A stretch of DNA of 64,000 bases from CAYQEC01 sp964416425 (lineage in GTDB: Bacteria > Actinomycetota > Acidimicrobiia > Spongiisociales > UBA5794), in assembly GCA_964416425.1 (NCBI GenBank), contig CAYQEC010000001.1, forward strand, positions 155,647 through 219,646, given 5' to 3'. The translations under genes and the position numbers were made by a program. Under the pieces are notes generated by a model. The model did not search any database. It was given only the letters and a program-made list of their open reading frames with translations, and was not told the origin of the DNA. This document shows, piece after piece, positions 1-7,440 of the stretch (its first letter is position 1; every line of letters begins with the position of its first letter).

Positions 1-74
1 TCGTCTGGAGTGAGGACCCCCCTCTCGGGTAGTCTCGTGGTCCGACAACCATCGACCCCACGGAGGATCCGGCT

Positions 75-2141
75 GTGAAGGTGTACCCGCCCGAGAAGAT
101 TCGCAACGTCGCGCTCGTCGGTCACAGCGGATCCGGGAAGACGACCCTCGCCGAGGCCCTCCTCTTCCGTGCCGGCGCCATCGGCCGGCTCGGCCGGGTC
201 GAGGACGGCACCACCGTCACCGATTTCGACCCGGAGGAACACAAACGCGGCATCTCGCTGTCGCTGGCCACCGCTCCCTTCGAGTGGAAGGGCCACAAGA
301 TCAACCTGATCGACACGCCGGGCTATGCCGATTTTGTCGGTGACGTCGACGCCGCCCTCCGGGTTGCCGACCTCGCCGTGTTCGTGATCAGCGCCGCCGA
401 CGGCGTCGAGGTGGGGGCCGAGACGGCGTGGCGGGAGGCCGAGAAGCTCGGGCTGCCCCGCATGATCTTCATCAACAAGCTCGACAAGGAACAGGCGTCG
501 TTCGACCGCACCCTGCAGCAGCTCCGGGACCGCTTCGGCGCCGGGATCGCCCCGATCGAGCTGCCGATCGGGCAACAGGCCGACTTCCACGGCGTCGCCG
601 ACCTGTTCCGGGACAAGGCGTACGTCTACGACAGCGGCACGGCGGTGGAGGCCGAGATCCCGGCCGAGATGGAGAGCCGGGAGCACGAGGTCCGCGACAA
701 CCTGGTCGAGGGCATCGTGGTGGCGGACGACGAGCAGCTGGAGCGTTACCTGGAGGGGGAGATCCCGTCGGTCCAGGAGTTGGAGAAGACGATGGCCCTC
801 GGGGTCGCCGCCGGCACGGTGTTCCCGGTGGTGTGCGGCTCGGCGACCGGGCCCATCGCCGTCGACCGGCTCGCCGACTTCATCGTCGAGATCGGGCCGT
901 CGCCGGCGTCCCGCCCCAAGGTCGAGGTCAAAGCAGGCAACGAGACCGTGGAGATCGAGGGAAGCCCGTCGGGCGATCCGCTGGCGCTGGTGTTCAAGAC
1001 GATCACGGATCCCTATGTGGGCCAGATCTCCTACTTCCGGGTGTTGTCGGGGACGATCAAGGCCGAGGACGTGCTCCACAACACCCGTAGCGGGGCCGAC
1101 GAGCGCTTCGCCAAGGTGGCGGTGATGATCGGCAAGGAGTCGGAGCTGGTGCCATCGCTGCCCGCCGGGGACCTGGGGGTCGTCGCCAAGCTCAACGAGA
1201 CCGCCACCGGCGACACCCTCGCCCCCAAGCACAAGCCGGTCACGGTGCGCCCCATCGCCCACCCCGAGCCGGTGCTCGCCATCGCCATCCATGCCCGCAC
1301 CCAGGCCGACGACGACAAGCTCGCCAACTCGCTGCGGCGCCTTCAGGAGGAGGACCCGTCAATCCGGGTCGAGCGCAACGACGAGACGAAGCAGACGCTG
1401 CTGCGGGGTATGGGGGAGACCCACCTCACCATCACCATCGAGCGCCTCGCCCGCAAGTTCGGGGTCGAGGTCGACACCGAGCCGGCCAGGGTCGCCTACC
1501 GGGAGACGATCACCGGCTCCGCCGACGCCGAGGGCAAGTACAAGAAGCAGAGCGGCGGCCGGGGCCAGTTCGGGGTGGCCTTCCTCCGGGTCGAGCCGAC
1601 CCAGCGTGGCGAAGGTTTCGAGTTCGTCGACGAGATCAAGGGCGGCTCGATCCCCCGCCAGTTCATCCCGGCGGTCGAGCACGGCATCCGGGAGACCATG
1701 GCCGACGGCGGCGTCCACGGCTTCCCGGTCGTCGACGTGCGGGTCCGCTGCTATGACGGCAAGTACCACTCGGTCGACTCCTCCGAGATGAGCTTCAAGA
1801 TGGCGGGGCGGCTCGGGTTCAAGGCCGCCATGGCCAAGGCCGGGCCGATCATCCTGGAGCCGATCTCGAAGATCTCGGTGACGGTGCCGTCGAACTACCA
1901 GGGTGACGTGATGGGTGATCTGTCGTCACGGCGGGGCCAGGTGCAGGGCACCGAGGCCGCCGCCGGAGGCCGGCAGCGCATCACGGCGCTGGTGCCGTCC
2001 TCGGAGATCCTCAGCTACGCCATCGACCTGCGGTCCCTCACCCAGGGTTGGGGCAGCTTCACCGCCGAGCACGATCACTACCAGGAGCTGCCGTCGCACC
2101 TGGTCGATCGGGCCCTCGCCTCGCTCGAGGACGACGACTGA
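75..2141 (+). CDS. Elongation factor G-like protein (EF-G2 type)
   Basis: This is a translational GTPase paralogous to EF-G, expected to act on the ribosome in the cytoplasm. At 688 residues it has EF-G length. The P-loop GHSGSGKTT is at residues 16-24, the G3 motif DTPGY at 80-84 and the G4 motif NKLD at 134-137, followed by EF-G domains II to V. The switch I segment reads EEHKRGIS (54-61) instead of the ERGITI of canonical EF-G, which points to the EF-G2 branch. No rpsL, rpsG or tuf gene is nearby, so it is probably not the main translocase. The GTG start follows an ACGGAGGA ribosome binding site at 60-67. The family is certain; the exact role is not. Confidence 0.93.
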   Translation: MKVYPPEKIRNVALVGHSGSGKTTLAEALLFRAGAIGRLGRVEDGTTVTDFDPEEHKRGISLSLATAPFEWKGHKINLIDTPGYADFVGDVDAALRVADLAVFVISAADGVEVGAETAWREAEKLGLPRMIFINKLDKEQASFDRTLQQLRDRFGAGIAPIELPIGQQADFHGVADLFRDKAYVYDSGTAVEAEIPAEMESREHEVRDNLVEGIVVADDEQLERYLEGEIPSVQELEKTMALGVAAGTVFPVVCGSATGPIAVDRLADFIVEIGPSPASRPKVEVKAGNETVEIEGSPSGDPLALVFKTITDPYVGQISYFRVLSGTIKAEDVLHNTRSGADERFAKVAVMIGKESELVPSLPAGDLGVVAKLNETATGDTLAPKHKPVTVRPIAHPEPVLAIAIHARTQADDDKLANSLRRLQEEDPSIRVERNDETKQTLLRGMGETHLTITIERLARKFGVEVDTEPARVAYRETITGSADAEGKYKKQSGGRGQFGVAFLRVEPTQRGEGFEFVDEIKGGSIPRQFIPAVEHGIRETMADGGVHGFPVVDVRVRCYDGKYHSVDSSEMSFKMAGRLGFKAAMAKAGPIILEPISKISVTVPSNYQGDVMGDLSSRRGQVQGTEAAAGGRQRITALVPSSEILSYAIDLRSLTQGWGSFTAEHDHYQELPSHLVDRALASLEDDD

Positions 2142-2146
2142 GCGGC

Positions 2147-2854
2147 GTGGCGGACCTGCCCGGCCCCGACGACGATCTGCTTGCCGAGCAGCTCGCCTAC
2201 TACCGGGCCCGGGCTCCCGAGTACGACGAGTGGTGGGAGCGGCGGGGCCGCTTCGACCGGGGACCGGAGCTGAACGAGGCCTGGTACCGCGAAGTCGCCG
2301 AGCTGGAGGCGGCGATCGACGCCCTCGGGCCGTTCGGCGACACCCTGGAGCTGGCGTGCGGCACCGGGATCTGGACCCGGCGCCTCCGGCCCCAGGCCGC
2401 CACCCTCACCGCGGTCGATGCCAGCGAGGAGATGATCGGCCTCAACCGGGCCCGGCTCGGGGACGACTCGATCGAGTACCTCACCGCCAACCTGTTCGGC
2501 TGGATGCCGCCGCGGCGCTTCGACACGGTGTTCTTCTCGTTCTGGCTCTCCCACGTACCCCCGGAGCGGTTCGAGGCCTTCTGGGGACTGGTGGGCCGCG
2601 CCCTGGGCCCGGGTGGCCGAGCCGTCTTCGTCGACAACCAGTGGATCGAATCGGCGACGTCCCTCGGGGGTCGTCTCGGTGACCGGGACTCCACCTCGGT
2701 GGAGCGTCAGCTCAACGACGGGCACTGGTACCGCATCGTCAAGGTCTTCCACGAGCCGGCGGAGTTGGCGCAGCGACTCGGCGGCCTCGGTTGGGAGGCC
2801 CGGATCACCGCGACCGCCCAGTACTTCATCTACGGCGAGGCGTCCCCGGGGTAG
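2147..2854 (+). CDS. Class I SAM-dependent methyltransferase
   Basis: A 235-residue methyltransferase of unknown substrate. The SAM-binding motif I, LELACGTGIWT, lies near residues 67-77, followed by the acidic loop VDASEEMI and a Rossmann-type core with FDTVFFSFWLSHVP as the post-motif region. An upstream extension is open, but GTG at 2147 is the sensible start because it lies 5 bp after the EF-G2 stop and leaves the SAM motif at the usual depth. The gene is probably cotranscribed with the EF-G2 gene. Its last 25 bases overlap the end of the gene on the other strand. The substrate cannot be read from the sequence. Confidence 0.85.
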   Translation: MADLPGPDDDLLAEQLAYYRARAPEYDEWWERRGRFDRGPELNEAWYREVAELEAAIDALGPFGDTLELACGTGIWTRRLRPQAATLTAVDASEEMIGLNRARLGDDSIEYLTANLFGWMPPRRFDTVFFSFWLSHVPPERFEAFWGLVGRALGPGGRAVFVDNQWIESATSLGGRLGDRDSTSVERQLNDGHWYRIVKVFHEPAELAQRLGGLGWEARITATAQYFIYGEASPG

Positions 2855-3327
2855 GAGTCCTCGGTCATCGTCATCGTGGAGACGACCCGGTCACCGGCCC
2901 GGGTGACGACCTTGACCGGCATCCCGGGACGGTCGTCGGCGAACCAGAAGGTACGGACGGTCTCGCCGTCGTCGACGGTGTAGCGGAGGCATCTCATGAC
3001 GCCGAGCGGCGTCTCGATCGTCTCCCGTTCGATCCTGGTGCGCTCCACCGGGAACGAGGCGTGCGCCTGGAACTCCTCCCACCGGGTCCGCTCCGCCGTC
3101 GCCGGCTGCAGGGGCTCCCCGTCGAGAGAGAATCGCTGCCCCTCCTGTTCGGCGCCCTCCTCGTCACAGGAGAGGAAACGCACCACTCGCAGGGAGGCGG
3201 GCTCGTCCGCCGGCTCGACGAGGAGCCGCATCGTCCGGCCCGGCGGGCAGCCGTGGCGGATCTCGGCGGACGAGAACGGTGTCGGCGCATGGCCGGGGGC
3301 CATCAGATGAGGATCATCTCTGGTCAT
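2830..3327 (-). CDS. Hypothetical protein, 165 residues
   Basis: I do not recognise this family. The protein is soluble, without signal peptide or membrane segment. It has an N-terminal half rich in acidic residues and a C-terminal half with alternating beta-like segments (RCLRYTVDDGETVRTFWFADD, then VKVVTRAGDRVV), which suggests a small beta-barrel or sandwich. High GC at third codon positions on this strand supports it over the longer open frame on the other strand. It converges on the methyltransferase gene and overlaps its 3' end by 25 bp, so the two transcripts would be antisense at their ends. The start at 3327 is the first ATG; a later start is possible. Confidence 0.6.
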   Translation of the reverse strand: MTRDDPHLMAPGHAPTPFSSAEIRHGCPPGRTMRLLVEPADEPASLRVVRFLSCDEEGAEQEGQRFSLDGEPLQPATAERTRWEEFQAHASFPVERTRIERETIETPLGVMRCLRYTVDDGETVRTFWFADDRPGMPVKVVTRAGDRVVSTMTMTEDSYPGDASP

Positions 3328-3360
3328 GGATGTCCATTCTGCTCCAGCGCTGACCCGCCC

Positions 3361-3876
3361 TCAGTGTCTCGGTTCGCGCCACTCCGGGTTGAGGGCCCCG
3401 TCGATCACGCACGGCACGGTGCAGTCGAGCGGCTCGATCCGGGCGGCGGCGTGCTCCCCCACCGGGTTGTCGTTGCCGGCGGCGTGGTCGGCGTAGTGGG
3501 CGTGGAGGCACTTGACCCCTCGGGTGGCGCCTCCTACTCCCCCGGTGGGGCGCGGCAGCGGCGAATCCGCCGGGATGAGGGCGTCCCGCTCCGCCGCGTA
3601 GCGGGCGACCGCGGCGGCATGGCGCTCCGCCAGGTCGGGATCGACGGCGAGCCTGGCCTCCGCCTCCTTCACCCCGCCGGCGGCCTCCAGCCGGCCGACG
3701 CGGCGCACCGCCAATGGGCAGGTGAGCCAGTAACGGGTGGGGAAGGGAGTGCCGTCGTCGAGGTGGGGCGGGACCGCGGTCACCACCGGGAGGCCGAGGT
3801 GGCAGCGGGCGACGACGTCGATCGGCGAGCGAGGTTCCCGGCCCAGTTGGGCCGTCACCGTCTCTCGATCACTCAT
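3361..3876 (-). CDS. DUF501 family protein
   Basis: A 171-residue DUF501 protein of unknown function. Family features visible are the N-terminal VARCHLGLPVV, the TRYWLTCPLA motif, and the late GVKCLHAHYADH and CTVPCVIDG motifs, with conserved Cys and His residues that could bind metal. In actinobacteria this family lies directly after eno and the ftsB-like gene, exactly as here. The ATG at 3876 overlaps the ftsB reading frame by 8 bases, so translation is probably coupled. An upstream extension inside ftsB looks artificial and was dropped. The family is clear from motifs and context; no biochemical role is established. Confidence 0.85.
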   Translation of the reverse strand: MSDRETVTAQLGREPRSPIDVVARCHLGLPVVTAVPPHLDDGTPFPTRYWLTCPLAVRRVGRLEAAGGVKEAEARLAVDPDLAERHAAAVARYAAERDALIPADSPLPRPTGGVGGATRGVKCLHAHYADHAAGNDNPVGEHAAARIEPLDCTVPCVIDGALNPEWREPRH

Positions 3877-4297
3877 CCGGTACGAGGTCGCGGCCGGTGA
3901 GGAAGTCCCACACCTTCTCCAGCGGGGACCGCTCGTCCTCGGGTGGCTGCCCCTGCTGGGGAACAACCGCCTCCGGCTCCGGCGCAGGCGGGTCGATGGT
4001 GTAGCCGGTCTCGCCGGGACGGACCAGCCCGTATTGCTCGCGGGCGATCCGCTCCAGGTCGGAGGCGGACTCCAGCGAGGCGACCTCTCCCTCGAGGCGG
4101 TCGTTCTCGGTGAGCAGCGCCTCCAGCTTGGCCTGGGTGTTCTCCACCCGTCGCTGCTGGGCGATCATCTGCCGGAACGGGAAGATGCCGGCGAGGGTGA
4201 TGGCGAGGGCAACGAGCAGCAGGACCGCGACCACCGGCCCCCGCCGGCCTCTCGGCTGGCGGGGTGTGTCGCGGTCCTGCAACATCGTCTCGTCCAA
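3869..4297 (-). CDS. ftsB: FtsB/DivIC-like septum formation initiator
   Basis: A 142-residue bitopic membrane protein of the FtsB/DivIC family, which joins FtsL and FtsQ in the divisome and helps activate septal wall synthesis. After a short Arg-rich cytoplasmic N-terminus there is one membrane segment (about residues 22-42, VVAVLLLVALAITLAGIF), then a coiled coil (about 45-85) and the usual conserved end of the domain, ASDLERIAREQYGLVRPGE. A Pro- and Glu-rich tail follows. It sits 3 bp after eno and overlaps DUF501, the standard actinobacterial order. The assignment rests on architecture and neighbourhood. Confidence 0.88.
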   Translation of the reverse strand: MDETMLQDRDTPRQPRGRRGPVVAVLLLVALAITLAGIFPFRQMIAQQRRVENTQAKLEALLTENDRLEGEVASLESASDLERIAREQYGLVRPGETGYTIDPPAPEPEAVVPQQGQPPEDERSPLEKVWDFLTGRDLVPDE

Positions 4298-4300
4298 TGA

Positions 4301-5569
4301 CTACCTCCGGAACGGCGCCCAGCCGGCGAAGCGGGCCTCGTTGCCCAGCGCCTCCTCGATGCGGAGCAGCTGGTTGTACTTGGCGGTGCGCTCACCCCGA
4401 GCCGGGGCGCCGGTCTTGATCTGCCCGGCGTTGGTGGCAACCACCAGGTGGCTGATGAAGCTGTCCTCGGTCTCGCCGGAACGGTGCGACACCATGCGGC
4501 CGTAGCTGTGGCCCTCGGCCAGCTCCATGGTGCGCAACGTCTCCGACAGCGTCCCGATCTGGTTGACCTTGATCAGGATGCTATTGGCGATGCCGTTGTC
4601 GAGACCGCGCTGCAGCAGGTCGACGTTGGTGACGAACAGGTCGTCGCCGACGATCTGGACCCGGCCGCCGAGCTGGTCGGTCATGTGCTTCCAGCCGTCC
4701 CAGTCGTCCTCGGCGAGCCCGTCCTCGACCGACACCAGCGCAAAATCGTCGATGAGGGTCGACAGGTAGTCGACCAGCTCCTCGGAGGTGAGCTGCCGGC
4801 CGTCGAGCTCGTAGCGGCCCGCCCGGTACAGCTCGTTGGCGGCGACGTCGATGGCGAAGCTGATGTCTTCACCCAGCTTGTAGCCGGCGGCCTCCACCGC
4901 CTCCGACAGCAGCTCGAGGGCGGCCCGGTCGGCGGGGAGGTTGGGGGCGAACCCGCCCTCGTCGCCGACGTTGGTCGTCAGGCCGCGGCCGGCGAGGACC
5001 TTCTTGAGGGCGTGGTAGGTCTCCACCCCCGCCCGCAGGGCGTCCTTGTAGGTGGGGAGCCCGGCCGGCACCAGCATGAACTCCTGGATGTCGACCGAGT
5101 TGGCGGCGTGGGCGCCCCCGTTGAGCACGTTGAGGCACGGCACGGGCAGAACCCGGGCGTTGGTGCCCCCCAGGTAGCGGAAGAGCGGCAGCCCCACCCC
5201 GGCGGCGGCGGCACGAGCAACGGCCAGTGACACGCCGAGGATGGCGTTGGCGCCCAGGTTCTCCTTGTTGGGCGTCCCGTCGAGGTCGAGCATGCGCTGA
5301 TCGATCAGCTCTTGACGGGTGGCGTCGAGACCCAGCATCGCGGGGGCGATGGTCTCGTTGACGTTTCCGACGGCCCGCTGCACGCCCTTTCCGCCGTAGC
5401 GGTCTCCGCCGTCACGAAGCTCGTTGGCTTCGAGTGCCCCTGTGGACGCCCCGGAGGGAACGATCGCCCGGCCGAATGCCCCGCCAGCGAGAAAGACCTC
5501 GGCCTCAACAGTCGGGTTCCCCCGAGAGTCCAGGACTTCACGGGCCCATACTTTCGTGATCGTGGTCAC
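4301..5569 (-). CDS. eno: Enolase
   Basis: Enolase converts 2-phosphoglycerate to phosphoenolpyruvate in glycolysis and gluconeogenesis. The protein has 422 residues, a normal bacterial length. Recognisable are the N-terminal REVLDSRGNPTVE, the loop PSGASTG, the metal ligand region VGDDLFVTN, the catalytic lysine segment LIKVNQIGT and the SHRSGETED loop. All key residues seem intact. It is the first gene of the minus-strand unit eno-ftsB-DUF501. In many actinobacteria this unit follows mazG and mfd; here those genes lie about 6 kb away, with the amt-glnK-glnD block in between. Confidence 0.98.
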   Translation of the reverse strand: MTTITKVWAREVLDSRGNPTVEAEVFLAGGAFGRAIVPSGASTGALEANELRDGGDRYGGKGVQRAVGNVNETIAPAMLGLDATRQELIDQRMLDLDGTPNKENLGANAILGVSLAVARAAAAGVGLPLFRYLGGTNARVLPVPCLNVLNGGAHAANSVDIQEFMLVPAGLPTYKDALRAGVETYHALKKVLAGRGLTTNVGDEGGFAPNLPADRAALELLSEAVEAAGYKLGEDISFAIDVAANELYRAGRYELDGRQLTSEELVDYLSTLIDDFALVSVEDGLAEDDWDGWKHMTDQLGGRVQIVGDDLFVTNVDLLQRGLDNGIANSILIKVNQIGTLSETLRTMELAEGHSYGRMVSHRSGETEDSFISHLVVATNAGQIKTGAPARGERTAKYNQLLRIEEALGNEARFAGWAPFRR

Positions 5570-5747
5570 TGTGGGCCCTTTCGGTTGTGGGTGGAATCTA
5601 TCACAGGTCCTCCAATCTGAGACGCAACGCCGAGCGTATCAGCGTAGGGGCGGCGGGTGGAATCGTGATCTCGCCGGGGCCCGCGGCGGCCCTCCGGGCG
5701 CCTCAACCGCCTCGGTCCCGCCCGGCCCGGAGCCGCCTCCGGGCCGG

Positions 5748-5785
5748 GCAACACGACCGAAACACCCCGGTAACCCTGCCGAAAT
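5748..5785 (+). promoter_or_regulatory. Candidate GlnR operator upstream of amt
   Basis: Four 5-bp boxes sit at exact 11-bp steps: GCAAC (5748-5752), GAAAC (5759-5763), GTAAC (5770-5774) and GAAAT (5781-5785), each separated by 6 bp. This matches the alternating gTnAC-n6-GaAAC pattern described for actinobacterial GlnR, the global nitrogen regulator. The site ends 59 bp before the amt start codon, ahead of amt-glnK-glnD, which is where GlnR acts in streptomycetes and mycobacteria. No glnR gene is in the window, so binding is inferred. Confidence 0.65.
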
Positions 5786-5844
5786 GAACCCGTGCCACAT
5801 TGTCGGCCAACCGATCAACGCGGATACCCCGAGGAGGATCCCGC

Positions 5845-7044
5845 ATGGACTCAGGCGACATCGCCTGGGTGTCGATCAGCGCTGCTCTGGTGCTGTTCAT
5901 GACACCCGGCCTCGCGTTGTTCTACGGCGGCATGGTGCGCGTCAAGAACGTACTCAACATGCTGATGATGAACTTCTTCACGATCTCGATCGTGACCGTG
6001 ATCTGGTCGGCCCTCGGGTACTCGCTGGCATTCGGCAACGGCGGTCGGGGCCTCATCGGAGATCTCGACTACTTCTTCCTGCGGGACGTCTCCTCCGGCG
6101 GTGACTTGCTGTTCGTGATGTTCCAGCTCACGTTCGCCATCATCACCCCGGCCCTGATTACCGGGGCGGTGGCCGAGCGCATGAAGTTCTCGGCATGGGT
6201 GCTGTTCGTGACGCTGTGGTCGCTGCTCGTCTACCCGGTCGTGGCCCACTGGGCCTGGAACGGGTGGCTCTCCGATCTCGGCGTGCTCGACTTCGCCGGC
6301 GGGCTGGTGGTCCACATCAACGCCGGCATCGCCGCCCTCGCCCTCGTGCTGCTGCTCAAGCCGCGCCGGGGCTTCCCGCGGGAGGCGATCCGGCCCCACT
6401 CGCTGCCGTTGACCCTGATCGGCACCGGCATCCTGTGGTTCGGGTGGTTCGGCTTCAACGGCGGCTCGGCGTTGGCGGCGAACGGAATCGCGGTCAACGC
6501 GGTGATGACCACCCAGATCGGCGCCGCCCTCGGGGCGCTGGGCTGGGTGGCGGCGGAGTGGCGCAAGGCCGGGGCGCCCACCACCCTCGGCGCCGCCTCC
6601 GGGGCGGTCGCCGGCCTCGTCGCCATCACCCCGGCGGCCGGGTTCGTGGGGCCGCAGGCCGCCTTCGCCTTCGGGCTCATCGCCGGGTTCGCCTGCTACC
6701 TGGCGGTGTCCCTCAAGTTCCGCTTCGGCTTCGACGACTCGCTCGACGTCGTCGGGGTGCACCTGGTGGGCGGCATCGTCGGCTCGATCCTGCTCGGCGT
6801 CTTCGCCCAGGCGTCGGTCAACCCGGGCGGCGGTGACGGCCTGCTCTACGGCGGAGCCGGGCTGTTCTTCAAACAGCTCCTCGCGGTGGGGGCGGTGCTC
6901 GCCTTCTCGTTCGCGGCGACCTGGCTCATCGCCAAGGTGGTCGACGCTACCGTCGGCCTGCGCGCCGACGATCGTCAAGAGATCGAAGGCCTGGACATCA
7001 CGCTCCACGAGGAGCGGGCCTATGTCTTCGCCGACAGTCGCTGA
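5845..7044 (+). CDS. amt: Ammonium transporter Amt
   Basis: A 399-residue Amt/Mep/Rh channel in the cytoplasmic membrane that moves ammonium. About eleven hydrophobic segments are visible, starting with ISAALVLFMTPGLALFYGG. The two pore histidines lie in GGLVVHINAGIAAL and VVGVHLVGGIVG. ATG at 5845 is chosen because a GAGGAGG ribosome binding site (5831-5837) lies just upstream; an upstream in-frame start is poorly placed. glnK follows 11 bp later, and the PII protein is the usual gate of Amt. A GlnR-like operator precedes the gene, so nitrogen limitation should induce it. Confidence 0.96.
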   Translation: MDSGDIAWVSISAALVLFMTPGLALFYGGMVRVKNVLNMLMMNFFTISIVTVIWSALGYSLAFGNGGRGLIGDLDYFFLRDVSSGGDLLFVMFQLTFAIITPALITGAVAERMKFSAWVLFVTLWSLLVYPVVAHWAWNGWLSDLGVLDFAGGLVVHINAGIAALALVLLLKPRRGFPREAIRPHSLPLTLIGTGILWFGWFGFNGGSALAANGIAVNAVMTTQIGAALGALGWVAAEWRKAGAPTTLGAASGAVAGLVAITPAAGFVGPQAAFAFGLIAGFACYLAVSLKFRFGFDDSLDVVGVHLVGGIVGSILLGVFAQASVNPGGGDGLLYGGAGLFFKQLLAVGAVLAFSFAATWLIAKVVDATVGLRADDRQEIEGLDITLHEERAYVFADSR

Positions 7045-7055
7045 GGAGGACGCCC

Positions 7056-7394
7056 GTGAAGCTGATCATCGCCTACATCAAGCCCTTCAAGGTCGACGAG
7101 GTCAAGAACGCCCTCAAGGCCGCCGGCGTCTCCGGCATGTCGACCAGCGACACCTCCGGGTTCGGGCGCCAGTCCGGCCAGACCGAGGTCTACCGCGGCG
7201 CCGAGTACGAGGTCGATTTTGTCCCCAAGGTGAAGGTCGAGGTGCTCGTCTCCGACGAACTCGCCCCTACCGTGGTGGACACCCTCGCCGCCACCGCCCA
7301 CACCGGCGACATCGGGGACGGCAAGATCGCCGTGCTCCCCGTCGACGAGGTGGTGCGGATCCGGACCGGCGAACGCGGCCCCGACGCCCTGTAA
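7056..7394 (+). CDS. glnK: Nitrogen regulatory protein P-II (GlnK)
   Basis: A 112-residue PII trimer subunit that reports nitrogen and energy status and binds Amt. The T-loop contains the PII signature QTEVYRGAEYEVDF, with Tyr51 as the modification site; the C-terminal signature TGDIGDGKIAVLPV is also present. Length is exactly that of the family. The GTG start follows GAGGAGG at the amt stop codon. It lies between amt and glnD, so its modification enzyme is encoded in the same unit. Actinobacterial PII can be adenylylated rather than uridylylated at Tyr51; the sequence does not decide which. Confidence 0.97.
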   Translation: MKLIIAYIKPFKVDEVKNALKAAGVSGMSTSDTSGFGRQSGQTEVYRGAEYEVDFVPKVKVEVLVSDELAPTVVDTLAATAHTGDIGDGKIAVLPVDEVVRIRTGERGPDAL

Positions 7395-7440
7395 GCTCTC
7401 GATCGCCACCGACTGGGCGAAACGGCGAAAGGAAGGTCCC

